Shown one piece after another: positions 10,822 to 22,398 of a DNA stretch of 64,000 nucleotides. Numbering within the stretch: the first letter of the stretch is position 1; each line of letters begins with the position of its first letter. Origin of the DNA: Acestrorhynchus altus (lineage: Eukaryota > Chordata > Actinopteri > Characiformes > Acestrorhynchidae); contig CM067513.1 in the NCBI GenBank assembly GCA_034509495.1, forward strand, positions 15,681,501 to 15,745,500, given 5' to 3'. Both the position numbers and the translations under genes were made by a program. Under the pieces are notes generated by a model that was given only the letters and a program-made list of their open reading frames with translations, was not told where the DNA came from and did no database searches.

Positions 10822-11154
10822 GGGGTGGGCAACATGAAAATATTTTATTGTATCATCAGTTTTGTTATTGTCATACACAGTGTACTTCTCTGAGCATTGT
10901 GCACATCAGTGCTTAAAGAAGTCTGATCAACTTCATGTTTCATTATATATTATATTACAATTATAATTAATTCTAATTAATCAGAAACAGCACATTTCAA
11001 ATTAAAATCACTGTACCAAGTACTGTTATAATAGCAGTTTTTAAGAATCTTAAAGTAGAATTTACTGTGTCTCAAAATATTGTGATGAACATGTATTTTG
11101 AAATTACATTAAACATCATATTATATTCTTACCATGTCGCCCACCCCTACCTTG
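10822..11154. mobile_element. MITE with 'aggggtgggcaacatg' ends
   Basis: The left end 'taggggtgggcaacatg' and the right end 'catgtcgcccacccctac' are near-perfect inverted copies about 330 bp apart. The inside is AT-rich and noncoding, as expected of a short non-autonomous DNA element. Confidence 0.7.
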
Positions 11155-11520
11155 GTCTATATCTACTGCATCTGTAGTGTATGTTTACGTGCCATGGAAT
11201 TTTGACCATAGTTTCCCTGTATTTAGAAAAGAGCTGAATGCCTATTAACTTGAAATGTACTTATAACAGAAATCAATGGGCAGTTGTTTCAACTGGGTTA
11301 TGTAGGAAGTATGTTACAGAAAGAACAGATAGAGATTTTGTTGAGAAATACAAGATAACTCTGATTTAGCATGTTTGAAATGCAAATACCAGTGGTTCTG
11401 CAGACTTTCTCAGACTGCACAGATAATGGAATAAAAAAAAGAACAGATTAAAAAAGATAAAAGTATTTAGCGTAAGTATTCACAGTGGCCTAGTTAAACC
11501 TCCGACTCCTACAGCTAGGA

Positions 11521-12345
11521 ACAAGGGGCTTGATTCATGAAAGTGTCTGACAACATTTTCTTAGATGTGCTTTTTGTCTTCTTAACAATAGTTACATCTT
11601 AAACAGCTTAGACTCACACCTGTCTTAGACGAATGTTAGCTAAAAAAGTTAAATTAGTAGCATTAATGTATAAATTAATAAGATTAAAAGTAAAGATTGC
11701 TCATAAAGTATTGTTATTTTTTACAGAAGGAAAGAAATGGTTTCCCGATGCTACAGTTAAAGTTTGTTTGTTTGTTTTTGTGAAAATTGCCAATGAGTAC
11801 AATGTGCCGTATTCATCAACAGTTCTTAAGAACCCAAACGCACAGCTAACGAGGATTCTGACATTCACCAATGTTACATAATTTGGAATTTGTTGAATTT
11901 AATAGGACAATGGACCACATTGTTATGAGAGCATAGTGCCACTGTCCAATGCAATACGTGTATCTTCACAAGAGTTATTTTACAGAAAGAAAAAATGATC
12001 TTAACTTTGAATAGTTGTGCATGTAAAATAAGAGTAATTAAAATACAGTTTTGAGCATTTCTATTAGTCTATTCAATCAGAATTATTTACAGAGTGTATT
12101 GAGCAGCTAAAGGGTTCAAACCATGAAGAAAACAAAAGAATTGACAAAAATGGAGATACATGTATTTCACTGAAAAGCAGTAATAAATGTGAACATTTTT
12201 GCATTTTAAAAACACATCATATATTTGATGTACCGTTAGGAAGATTGAGGCTCATTCTTATAAACTTCTTAGTATTTTTAAAATTTTCTTTATAGGTTTT
12301 TTTTATTGGAAAGCTTTTGTGAATCTGGCCCCTTATGGGCATCTC
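11521..12345. mobile_element. Non-autonomous DNA element with inverted ends
   Basis: 'caaggggcttgattcatgaa' on the left and 'tgtgaatctggccccttatg' on the right are inverted versions of each other, about 820 bp apart. No transposase frame is visible. The stretch 12050-12160 resembles 28318-28415 and, in reverse, 51830-51915. Confidence 0.55.
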
Positions 12346-13080
12346 TCCATGCTGTTTTGCATGTCTATAAAATAAAAGCCCTTCTCAAAACACAGTTACC
12401 ACTCATAATTACTCAAGCCTTACTTATTTAAAATATACATGACTCTGTGACTCTGTGTCTCTGTGCACCCAGTCAGATTCTTCTATTAACCCTATTTAAA
12501 TTCCAGAGTAGCAGGGCTGCATGCTATGGACTTTGAACACCATTGATGTGCTGTGATTAAAGACTAGACTGGTATTTTTTGATCATATGAGTCCCTTGAT
12601 TCATCCTAGCACTCAAAGATCGTCAGTGATTGATTAGGATGTAAAAGAGAATCAAGCTTTCAGTTACTTCATATTCAAGACTTCTCTGATATGAGTTTTA
12701 AAAAAGCACAGTGACCCTCATTTCCAGAACAGCCAGGCATCTATCTATACATACAAAACCTTGTAAATACAGGGACTATATACTGTACAGCTGCGTAACC
12801 AGTGCGGAAATGACAACCTTAGATCATACTCACAATTTTTTAACTTTAAGAGTCGCAAGAGTTTTTTGTAGGGTCCCACAAAAACTATTTTATTTGTAAA
12901 TTTTTTTGACAGTGACAGTCCTCATTGAGTAACAGGAGAATGAGCCAGAGTTAGCCCTATAGGCTAACTTCATCTTTAGTCTCTGGACAGTTCTAAAAAC
13001 AAAAAAGCTTAAAATAATAAAAATGACAATTTCAGGTGTACTTCAGAAATGTTTGCATGCTCTTTGGCTGTTTGAAACAT

Positions 13081-13318
13081 TTACATCTAAATCTACAGCT
13101 TAACTTACACCCTAATCTATACCTAAACCTAGCCTTAACCTACACCTAAATGTACAACTTATCCTAGCCTTACCTTACAGCTTAATCTACACCTAAACCT
13201 AGCCTTAACCTACACCTATATGTACAACTTATCCTAGCCTTACCCTACAGCTTAATCTACACCTAAACCTAGCCTTAACCTACACCTAAACCAAATGTTA
13301 ACCTAACCTTTACCTAAA
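13081..13318. repeat. 70-bp minisatellite made of CCTAA-like words
   Basis: The phrase 'acctaaacctagccttaacc' recurs at 13121, 13191 and 13261, giving an exact 70-bp period over about three units. Within each unit the sequence is built from degenerate words like cctaaa and ccttaa, loosely resembling the telomere repeat CCCTAA, though the canonical repeat does not run in tandem. Confidence 0.9.
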
Positions 13319-13741
13319 AAACTGAAAAGGTCAACTTCGATGTTAAGAAGCAAACAAATGGCTTACTGGGAGTTTACTTTTGACTGATTTAAAGGGGGAA
13401 TTCAATTTTATTAATAATGATTATTAATAATAATTGAATATGAATAAATATTGTTGGGAAGACGGTTAAACTGTCAGGTGTTACATTCCTTAAATGTAAA
13501 GTGAAATATTATTATTTTCTTTGTATTACTTGGTTTATATCTCTTGAAAATCAAAAGTCCAGAATCTCAAATGGTTAGAATGTTTTTAATTTCTAATTTA
13601 AATTACTCAACATTACAACAAAATGTATTAAAACACAGCAAAAATATTAAACCTTGAAATATATCACTTTAAGTTTAATGCAAATCCAAATTCAAATACA
13701 AAAAAAAAACTTTTCACACTATTCAGATTTTTGAGATGCTG

Positions 13742-13990
13742 TACTATATGTCCAAATGTTTGTGGACACTCTACAGTTGCATACACATGGCTAGGCACCA
13801 TGCCTAATGCCAGGCATGGACAGAGGGGTATAAAGCCCCCAGCCTTGAGTTGTGCATCAGTGGAATTGTATTCTCTGAAATGATGGGACTTCTTTCAGTA
13901 CTTTTGGAATGAGTTGGAATGGTGCACATCCAACATCCTGACTACACAAATTCACTTGAATGCAGTCAGATTGTAATAGCAATGCTGCAA
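13742..13990 (+). mobile_element. Tc1-derived dispersed repeat, family A
   Basis: It holds the family left end 'tatatgtccaaatgtttgtg' and the core 'cagaggggtataaagccccc', with internal deletions. Confidence 0.6.
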
Positions 13991-14049
13991 ACTTTACATT
14001 TGCAATATAGTTCCAATATAATGGCTAAGAGAAGCCTGTGTCGACCAGC

Positions 14050-14200
14050 ATCGCATTGTGTGTGATGTGGGGAGAAAGTGTCATTTACCCACCCAGGGAG
14101 AACATGGTGAATTTTGCTCTATCAGGCTCCGGTATGACCCTGGATTTGAACCAGCAATCCTCAGATCATACTGGTTGCACATTAGATGGCTGACTGCCAT
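14050..14200 (-). mobile_element. Possible tRNA-derived SINE fragment
   Basis: On the minus strand the text 'gaggattgctggttcaaatc' contains a B-box-like GGTTCAAATCC, preceded by anticodon-arm-like sequence. No complete tRNA fold is proposed. Confidence 0.4.
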
Positions 14201-14509
14201 TCAGAGCCTAGAAATGTATTTCTAAGCTATTGAACAACAGTGTCTCAGGCAGCAGGCAGGGTATTCATAACCATTTTTTGGGAATAACATTCTTTGTGGT
14301 ACTTTCGATCTCTGATTCTTATCAACACCACTGTAAACCATAGTAAGCTTCTCTAGAAATGAACATTTTACACATAAACACCCCGAAAAACTTTGTTTAC
14401 ATCTTAACCATTTATGTATAAAAGCTGATCAAAGAGGGTGTTTTGTGTGTGTAGTAATAAGCACACCTCCAAGCCTCAGTATGTTTTATGTCTCTTTAAA
14501 TGGAAACTT

Positions 14510-15015
14510 CAAGGATCTGCTTTTCTCTATCCTAACTCTACCACAGCCCCACATCGGAAGCAAGAGCACATTTCTTTTCTACAATAGCCCACTAACATTG
14601 AAGGAAGCAGACTTTTAAGGCCATTTCTGAATAAAGTGGAGCGCTCCCTCTCGCATATGCCCCTCAAACTAGGTCCACCACTTCTGCTACTCCTGCAAGC
14701 TCCCCCAGCTTGGTTTCCGTGCTGGGCGGAGGGGCACATCTCCCTGCCAAATATCAGAGACCTGCTTGCCTTTCATGTGAGCTAACCACCTCGCTTCTAA
14801 TGTGACTGCAGTCTGGCCGGCCATCTGCTGCCTGGCACTGTGCCACGGCCCCTGGGCCTTGCACCAATCCGCAGGACACAGTGCCCCTTTTCTTCAGTCT
14901 CCCCCTCTCCTGCCCCCCCACCCCACTCTCTCCTCTAATGGTACACACATGGCTCTCTGTGAGCGGCGGGGCCAAATAAGGTGCGCCGAGAACGTATACT
15001 GCCGGGACAGGCCTG
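14510..15015. other. GC-richer unique intronic block
   Basis: Non-repetitive, clearly more GC-rich than its surroundings, and without a conserved reading frame. It could be a conserved noncoding or regulatory element, but nothing in the sequence alone proves this. Confidence 0.3.
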
Positions 15016-15389
15016 AGATTTAATGTAGATCATATGTCTGTAGGTGCGTTAGCACTGATAGCATTGTCTGTTTGGTGGCTGGACTTAAAGGGAAGGGTGT
15101 GGGTGGAGATTCAGGTTGCAGCTAAGCCACAATCAAGGCCAATTCCTGTCCTCCTCAGCCACCCTACCCTTCAACAGTTTAAAGTGATTGGCCAAAAAGG
15201 AAATTTACACAATTTTCCCCTTAGCCCAGATGTAATTGATTGCCCAAGACACATTTGGTGTCTGAAGTTTGCTTCTGTAGGTCTACACTGGTGCTGTGTG
15301 TCTTACAAGTAATGGAAGTTAATAGTCATTTAAATTTAAAGCATTTAAATAAAATACCAAAAATTACTGGCAAAAATCACAAATTTAAT

Positions 15390-15530
15390 CATCCATTGCT
15401 GATACAGATGTGCAAATACACACAACTTGTCTAGTCCCAGTAGAGAAACACTGCCAATAGAATATGACTCTCTGGAGCTAATTAACATGATCCTATTGAC
15501 ATCATTCCTAATGCCATGCATTTCATTGCA
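15390..15530 (+). mobile_element. Tc1-derived dispersed repeat, family A, partial
   Basis: It carries 'gctgatacagatgtgcaaat', 'cttgtctagtcccagtagag' and 'tcctaatgccatgcat', the left half of the family. Confidence 0.5.
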
Positions 15531-16571
15531 AAAAAAAATTGAGCCATTTGTCAGTATAGTGTATATTGTAATATGAAGCTAAATAAATTAAGTTGGGAAA
15601 AACAACATTATGTAGCATATAATCATTCCCAGGCTAGGCCTAAATACTGCTACTTCACTCTGTAACTTTGGAGACAATTGGGCAAAGCTGCATAACCCGA
15701 GTTATGCATATATTTGTGTAAAATCCTGTAAGCCCTATAAGGTATGCCAGTTCACATGATTGTTCCACTTTTAGTGCCAGTTCTGAATATGTAAGCTTGT
15801 CAGCAAAGTGGCACTCATACAAACTCATAAATGACATCTTTATAGTAGAAGGAAAAAATCATTCTTAACTTTCAGTGTGGTTCAATGTAAAAAAGATTAT
15901 GAGTAATTTTATCATTTTTGTACTGATAGGTTTTGTCATCAATATGGTTCGAGCAGCATGAACCAGTTGAACTAGAGACGCCTTCCTCCCACCTTATTCC
16001 CATTCTTTTGTGACATTATTGCCTGGTTGCAAAGTAGAAACCTGATTATTATCTGACTCATATAAACTCAGAGTTTTGAGGGGTATGAGATTATGAGTTT
16101 TCTCATTATCTGATTACTCGACCACATGTTAAGGCATTGGTTGGATTACTGACAAAATCTGATTTGGCAGTTATCAGATTATTGAGTTAATGAAAATACA
16201 CTCAGTCTAAAGAGCAACTGTACAATTCATACTGTCAAAAAGTTGCAACATGGAGATACAGGGTTTTTATGTGACAGAGACATAAATATGTACAGCTATG
16301 AATTATAGGGACGTCGTAGAGTGCTTTGTATTTGTGATAGGGGTGTAAAAGCAAATCACAACTGTAGCGGGAGCACAGGAACAAATCATCTATTCTGGCC
16401 TAATAATGCTTTAAAGCTCATATCACAGAAAACATATGGTAAAATAATTCATTTTGTGACCTGACAATGCACAGATGATTACAGAGATATTAACTTCAAT
16501 GCTGTGATGTTGATCCACATATGGGTCTTTGGAGTTCAAATGTTAACTTAAACCCCACCCCTCTGCTACAG

Positions 16572-16731
16572 GCTCAGACAGGGGGCTCACCCCACTCCTC
16601 ACCGAGCCACAGCGCCAGCTGCACCATGCCTATGCCCATCCGTTCCACCTCAGCCGGCTCCACGCCCACACACACCCCGCAGGACTGCCTGGCCGGTGTC
16701 GGGGATGATGTGCTGGATGCCTTCTCTCAGG
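16572..16731 (+). CDS. dtnb: dtnb coding exon: Ser/Pro-rich linker
   Basis: It reads AQTGGSPHSSPSHSASCTMP, then [20 protein letters not shown] and AGVGDDVLDAFSQ, with Gly split across the intron (G|GT). Human DTNB has the same order ([43 protein letters not shown]). The segment follows the coiled coils and is probably flexible. The acceptor is 'gctacag' after a pyrimidine-rich run and the donor is gtgaga. The exon is 160 bp. Confidence 0.95.
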
Positions 16732-17029
16732 GTGAGACCACTTTGACATACATGAACAGGGTTGCACATTTACCACAACACACTAACATTTAAACTGCAG
16801 TAAGGACTTAGTGATAGCTCCTGCTTTGCCAACAGCATTACAGTCTCATGGGATTGTCTGCATGTTAACATTTGCACTGGATCATTGTTTTTGTTTTTTT
16901 TCTTTGTTCTTTCAGCTAAATTATAGTCAACAACTGCCAGCACTGGACAAGCCAGTCAGACCACGATCTGTGGCATTTTTCCTGCTTGCATCCACCTACG
17001 TTACACCAAACTGTGATTGGTGGTTTTAC

Positions 17030-17335
17030 CTGTTAGTCAACAGGTCACTTCATTTCAAAGTTAAAGCAGCATTGGATGAGAAGTGGTATTACTTCCTGGG
17101 TTCCCCATACAGTCACAAGTGTAATCTTCCCTTTTGAGACACTCCTAGAGAACATGCTGCATTTCTGGACAAGCTGAGAGATACAGATCTGGCATATAAA
17201 AGAGAAAGAGGCATTTGGACTGAATTACAGAATTATATATAACAGTTTTTGCAAGCAATGTCCTGCCTGCTTCACCAGAGTTTGTAGTGCAGTTAGCAGC
17301 ATAACAAATCCAGAGGAGGAAGTATGTAGATGCTT
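17030..17335. repeat. Dispersed repeat shared with 58530-58830
   Basis: 'gcatttctggacaagctgag' and 'gtcctgcctgcttcaccaga' followed by 'agtgcagttagcag' recur in the same order at 58610-58790. The two copies are diverged. The class of element is unknown. Confidence 0.6.
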
Positions 17336-17350
17336 TTCTCCATTTTATAA

Positions 17351-17394
<44 letters not shown>
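17351..17394. repeat. (TA)n microsatellite
   Basis: About 21 TA units. Confidence 0.95.
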
Positions 17395-17397
<3 letters not shown>

Positions 17398-17459
17398 CAC
17401 ACATAAGAAGGGAAGAGAGCACAGGTTACCCATGACACAGCAGCCCTGGTACAGAAAGA

Positions 17460-17565
17460 GTGTGTTAGTCATGGGCCCAACAGTGACAGTTTAGACTTGT
17501 TATTGAACCCCTAACCCTATGATCAATAACCCAGCACTCTAACTGATGAGCCACTACTGAGCATC
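17460..17565 (-). mobile_element. tRNA-derived SINE head
   Basis: On the minus strand it reads 'tagtggctcatcagttagag' then 'tgctgggttattgatc' and 'aggggttcaata'. This has the A-box/B-box layout of a tRNA-derived SINE promoter. It is degenerate and not a functional tRNA. Confidence 0.6.
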
Positions 17566-17695
17566 CTCTATCTGGGAATCAGCCTGGTTTGCTGCTGTGA
17601 GAGTAACAAATCCTAAGTTAAACTTATTTAAATGTATTTATGATTTAAAAGTTATATATATTTTTCTATTAATGTAAAGATCTTCTCTTTCTCAG

Positions 17696-17785
17696 GTGTA
17701 CCTAGAAATCTCCGTAATGATCTTTTGGTGGCTGCAGACTCAATCACGAATACCATGTCATCTCTGGTAAAAGAGCTCCACTCAG
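17696..17785 (+). CDS. dtnb: dtnb coding exon: [20 protein letters not shown]
   Basis: It completes Gly, then reads [20 protein letters not shown] and SSLVKELHS, with the last codon split. It is nearly identical to human DTNB ([20 protein letters not shown]). The motif is among the most conserved in the dystrobrevin tail. The acceptor is 'tttctcag' and the donor gtactg. The exon is 90 bp. Confidence 0.96.
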
Positions 17786-18202
17786 GTACTGAAATGGTTT
17801 GAGAAGTGTGCTTTGAATGTGTCGACATACATCATATGTGTTGCCCCTTAAATAGGGCTGCAAAATATATCATTTCAGCATTGTCAGTGCAATGTGTATA
17901 GTGCAGTAGTCACATCACAGAACGTACATTGTTATGTAATGCTACAGCTTACTTGATACAACAGGGAAATTCAGGGTTTTTGTCTTCCATGTCTAACCGA
18001 GGCAGATTAAATCTGTCTAAATATCATTCATTTTACTTTAATCTTTGATGAATTATTCATTATATACCTAACATAGAATGAGTTCCATCAACCTGATTAA
18101 TGCAAAAAGAAGTGAACAGAAGGGCAACTGCTAACTTGATTTAACTGATTCTTTTTGAATAAAATAGAAAAAAATTAGATGACAGTTTAGCAAAATAAAT
18201 AA

Positions 18203-18204
<2 letters not shown>

Positions 18205-18243
<39 letters not shown>
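18205..18243. repeat. (TAA)n microsatellite
   Basis: About 13 trinucleotide units. Confidence 0.95.
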
Positions 18244-18244
<1 letters not shown>

Positions 18245-18251
18245 TAACAAA

Positions 18252-18475
18252 TTTCCAAATATTTCTGAACACCTCCTCTAATGAATGTATTCAGCTACTC
18301 CCACACAAGTTGCACCCACACAAATGTGCAAAATTAACATAGACTAGGACTCTCTAGTGCTGATTACCATGAACCGATTGGCATTCTCTCTAATGCCAGG
18401 CATGTGCTAGAGGGGTATGAAGCCCCCCTGACATTGAGCTCTTAAGCAGCGGGACTGTGTTCTCTGAAATTATCC
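18252..18475 (+). mobile_element. Tc1-derived dispersed repeat, family A
   Basis: Family landmarks 'ccaaatatttctgaacacct', 'atgccaggcatgtgctagag' and 'gggtatgaagccccc' are present in order. Confidence 0.6.
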
Positions 18476-18674
18476 ATGTAGCATCATTGTTTTATGAAAA
18501 CATTCTGTTGTATCAAGCCAGTTATTGTGAAGATGTGTAAGTTGAAAGGCATAAATGTTCTGATGTTATAAATCCTCTTTATGTAGATACTGTGTCAGTT
18601 CATCGCTCATTCATGTATACTCTGTATATTAGATACTGTTGGAAACAGTCTACAGTTGATTTGTTCATTTTCAG

Positions 18675-18728
18675 TTGATGACGGCCTGGAGGATGAAGAG
18701 GTGAACATGCGGAATGGAAGGGACAAAG
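18675..18728 (+). CDS. dtnb: dtnb coding exon: acidic tail
   Basis: It completes Val and reads DDGLEDEEVNMRNGRDK, ending on a split codon before gtgagt. It aligns with the human DTNB end (EEGAEEEEEKMQNGKDRG) as I recall it, where the protein stops almost immediately. The acceptor is 'tttcag' and the exon is 54 bp. If the exon were retained at its 3' end, translation would continue GESSSSSLAHYILMP and stop within about 25 residues. Confidence 0.93.
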
Positions 18729-19826
18729 GTGAGTCATCCTCCTCCTCTTTGGCACATTATATTCTGATGCCTTCAAGAGAACACCAGCTTCTTGAATGAC
18801 TCATTTTTTTCACTCAAGTTCAGCTCATAGTGAGAAGGGAAGGGGACAGTTCTGTGTATTTGAAAAGCTCATATAGGATACCACCTTAAACATAAATTAT
18901 ACTAATGCACTACATGTCCAAAAGTATGCGGACACTCCTAATTAGTGGGTTTAGCTGATTTAGGGTGCACCCATTGCAGACACTGATGTTCATACTACTT
19001 TAAGGAATGCCAGTAGAATAGCATGCCAGTGGGCCACTATGGGTGTGTGCTACTGAAAGGATGAAAGGGTTGGTCACCCACCTACCCGGTTCGACAAATC
19101 CAAACCTATCAAGAGGAACCACCAGCCCTGGTTGACAAACAGAAACTAATTAAAACCCACAACCCCCAGCACCCCATAGTCTACAAAACAAAATTTGGCC
19201 ACTCTGAATAAAACTCCAGGGTTGCCATGCCCAGAGGGTAAAATGTGTCCCAACATCGAAATGTGAAGCAGTGGAACTGCTTTCTCTAGAGTGAGGTAAC
19301 TTCATCCAATACCTTTGAGATGACTTGTAGTGGTGTTTGTGATCCAGAACTAATTATCCAGTCCATGACCTCAGTAATTCCCTTGTGCTCTTGTGGCTGA
19401 ATGCAATTAAATCCTCACAACAAGATCCAAAATCTAGTGTAAAACCTCAGCAGAAGAGTAAAGGCTGTTACTACAGCAAATTTTCCTAATTTCAGAAGAA
19501 ACAAGGATTAAGCATTAAGGACTACACATTTTTGGACATATAGTGCAGATAATAGTTCAGCTTGGAGAACAGTTCAGATTAGCACCTTGTCAGACATGAC
19601 CTGTTTGTTAGCTCTCCTTTCTGTTTGTTTTCTAGCTGAATCTGTGTAAAAGAGTATGGAATGTTACATGTAAGTATAACTAATAAATAAAAAAGCCCCC
19701 CAAAAAACTCAGTAGTATGTATTCCCCACACATCCAACAAAGTTCGACTCAGCAGCGTCTGGGTCTGGAATGTTTCTTCATGGAGGAGCACTCATGACCC
19801 CTAACCCTAGCCTGTGTTTTGTCCAG
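18729..19826. other. dtnb last intron with family A copy
   Basis: A 1.1-kb intron, mostly the family A copy at 18905-19551. The remainder, 19552-19826, is unassigned. Confidence 0.75.
18905..19551 (+). mobile_element. Tc1-derived dispersed repeat, family A, with both ends
   Basis: The left end 'gcactacatgtccaaaagta' and the right end 'tttttggacatatagtgcag' are inverted copies. The central part (about 19045-19240) differs from other copies and looks like an insertion or a variant middle. This copy best defines the family ends. Confidence 0.7.
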
Positions 19827-19876
19827 TGTCAGCGCCGAGACATTATGGGAACCGGCACTCCACCCCCTCATTCTAG
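19827..19876 (+). CDS. dtnb: dtnb probable terminal coding exon
   Basis: After the acceptor 'tgtccag' the split codon gives Val, then SAPRHYGNRHSTPSF and TAG at 19874-19876. The reading keeps the phase of the preceding exon. I do not recognise this short C-terminus from human DTNB, which ends near the previous exon boundary. The stop could be in an alternative last exon, and another 3' splice site is possible. Confidence 0.6.
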
Positions 19877-21819
19877 ACGTCTGGATGTGACTGGGGAGAA
19901 CCAGCAGCGAGAAAACCCTTCTATCCTGGCATTAGCACGTAGAGTAATGCATGCTCTTCCCAACCGGGTTTCACTATGTGAAACGAACACTTCATCACAT
20001 TTTACAGAGAGCAAGCTGTATCTACTAAGGAGAATATAAATATATATATATAAATAAATATATATAGCGCTATGTGTCTTATCTGTATAAACCTGTTGTA
20101 ATTATGTAACAATCTCATTCATGACTGCGACGGAATGGCTTTGTTTGTTTGTGTTTCATCACGCCAAACGAGTTACCGAGCGCCAGTCTCAGAAAAACAA
20201 ACCACACTGTGCATAGTCAGTGTTAGCACTGGAAAAAAAAAAAACGTCCGACTGATCTCAGCTGCAGCTGTCTCCCCGTAGATGTTCTCCTCATCCTTCT
20301 CTTCCTCCCCTTATTCCTCCTCCTGATGAAGATTTTGTATAATTAGTGATATCTCTTGTGTTGTTTGAGTTTCTGCATGAGTTTTTAATGGGAGGAGCCT
20401 CGTCTTCAACCTTGCATGTGCCGTTTGTTTTGGCCGAGGTGAGGGAGCCCCGCTTACTGCTCGCCTGGTCGTGTTCTTCAGAACTGCTGCTAGTTAAATA
20501 TCTCCACCTGTGATAATGCTCCACATCAGGGCCTATAGGTGTTTGTCAGGGATCTCTACGATGATGCTAAGTTTTGCTGAGTTTGTTGATATCGTATGTG
20601 TATGTGTTTTCAACTCCAGTTATTTTCTACACCAGCCCCTCCTCAACAGCCTTCCAGCTTGGTCATGTTGCATTCCGGTTGCATGGAGCTCTGAACAAGA
20701 GTACACAGGCCATTTAGGAGAGCAAATACAGATTGTCTACAAGAATTTGGACTATATTTGTGTCTGAGGGACACATTATCTGTGAGTAGAGCTGTATCTG
20801 TCTGTAGAGGTTACTTTTACTGGAGCTTTTTTAAATTAGTGCTGGAAATAAGTGAAACCAGTGCTCAGGGACTATGGAGAGGGGTGGAATGTGGTAGCAA
20901 AGCTTGTGAACAAATGGGTGGAATTGACTTCGACCCAAGTAGGGTCACAGGTCACAGATTAGCACAGGCCATAAAAAATCTTTATGGAGGAGCCTGATTG
21001 GCTGGGGATGGTACACTGAACTGGAGCAGGAGGTTGCTGTTCTTCTGCATAGAGACAAAACAAAAGTCACAGTGGTGAGAAAATGCAGAAATATTCAGTC
21101 AATTTGTCGGATATTAACGTTTTACACTCTAGAGCTTTACAGTCATGGACAAGTAAAACGACACTGTACTTGAATCAGATGGAATTCAGGTTCATCAATG
21201 TATATAATCTTGTGTTTTTTCTGTTTTTCTTGGGTTTGGTTGCAATAGAAAAGTAATATTATTTAGTATTATATATAAAAAGAACGGAAATATGAATATT
21301 CGTTTATGACTGCTTATGAATGTTAAGATTAGATGAATCCTTTGAAGGACGTCTTGAAATTTGGTGATTTTAAGTGTAGAATATTGTTATTATTTAAGAG
21401 ACTACTTTTGTGGGAGATTATCGGTGGGCAATAGGCAATGATCCATTCATAACTGTATGGTTTATAGTTCTGCATCCAGTGACAGACTATCAATAAGTTC
21501 TTATTTAATGTTATACACTGTGTAAAATCAAACGTCTCCTTGGAAAAGGTGGGTGGGTGTGTTTATGTAACGTTTTCTTTTATCATAATGCTTCATGTTT
21601 GCTTTACAGACAAAGTTGGAATTTGACTTTATTGTCTGGCTTCAAAATTGGAACAATGGATTAATGAATCGAATCGGTCATTACTGTACAAATCTGACTG
21701 AATCACATGGGAAAGGTGGATCTGAAAGACCATGTTCTAACATTTGCTACAAATATGAATGCAATCTTATGATGTAGGTGTGCCTAGATGTACTGTATAA
21801 AGTGCTCTATACATAAAAG

Positions 21820-21825
21820 AATAAA
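21820..21825 (+). terminator. Polyadenylation signal AATAAA (proximal)
   Basis: A canonical AATAAA about 1.9 kb after the dtnb stop. It is followed by ordinary A-rich then GT-containing sequence, so it could support a shorter transcript. Confidence 0.5.
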
Positions 21826-22392
21826 AAATACTCTGCACATGTGCAAGTCAGCGCTTAGATAGGAGTTTTAGTATGTGACTTTGTAGGAATGCGACTTATT
21901 TAATCTGTGTTCATTGGGAATCTTCTTGTTCTGCCTTTTCAATTTTGTGCCAAACTGTGTCCTTATGTCTCTGTTCCATGTGTTTGTGTTGAACGACAGC
22001 CTACTGATTATGAATTTACTCAAGTAGTCCACTGAAAGGGTCACCAATAACAGACCACTTTAAAAGGTCTCTATAGATACTACTTACAAGCGAGTTGACA
22101 GAATGAGCCCTAAGGTCAGTGATTTACTATTACAGCTTTGAAAAAAGTGGACAAAAGCTGGATGAACCAATATTTTAAACCAAGCTGTTGTGTTTTTTGT
22201 TATTTTTTTAATTGTCTAACTGTACTTATATGATTTGTTTGCAAGATTTGTCACTTGAATTTACAAGCGCTTGTTCCTTCATTTGACATTTTCGGGCTTT
22301 GCTGCTGTATTAATTGTTGATTGCAATGTTTGACTTTCATATTTCCAAAACCATAATTTGTGTCTCTCCAATGTATGTCTTTTTTGTAAATT

Positions 22393-22398
22393 ATTAAA
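22393..22398 (+). terminator. Polyadenylation signal ATTAAA (distal)
   Basis: ATTAAA is preceded by TGTA motifs ('atgtatgtcttttttgtaaa') and followed within about 30 bases by a TGTGTCTGTTC-type downstream element. It is the best candidate for the dtnb transcript end. Confidence 0.55.

Larger units (their letters stand above)
10730..16571. other. dtnb large intron with repeats
   Basis: A 5.8-kb intron. Contents: a MITE at 10822-11154, a larger inverted-end element at 11521-12345, a 70-bp minisatellite at 13081-13318, family A copies at 13742-13990 and 15390-15530, a SINE-like piece near 14050-14200, and a GC-richer unique block at 14510-15015. The rest is AT-rich and unassigned. Confidence 0.75.
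16732..17695. other. dtnb intron with repeats
   Basis: An intron of about 960 bp containing a dispersed repeat shared with 58530-58830, a (TA)n array and a reverse SINE head (see separate entries). Confidence 0.8.
17786..18674. other. dtnb intron with repeats
   Basis: An 890-bp intron. It contains a (TAA)n array at 18205-18243 and a family A copy at 18252-18475. At 17858 'agggctgcaaaatatatcat' looks like the end of another short DNA element. Confidence 0.8.

Noticed and set aside
17460..17565. Possible tRNA gene
   Set aside because: A-box and B-box-like words are present on the minus strand, but the arms do not pair properly. It is a SINE head.
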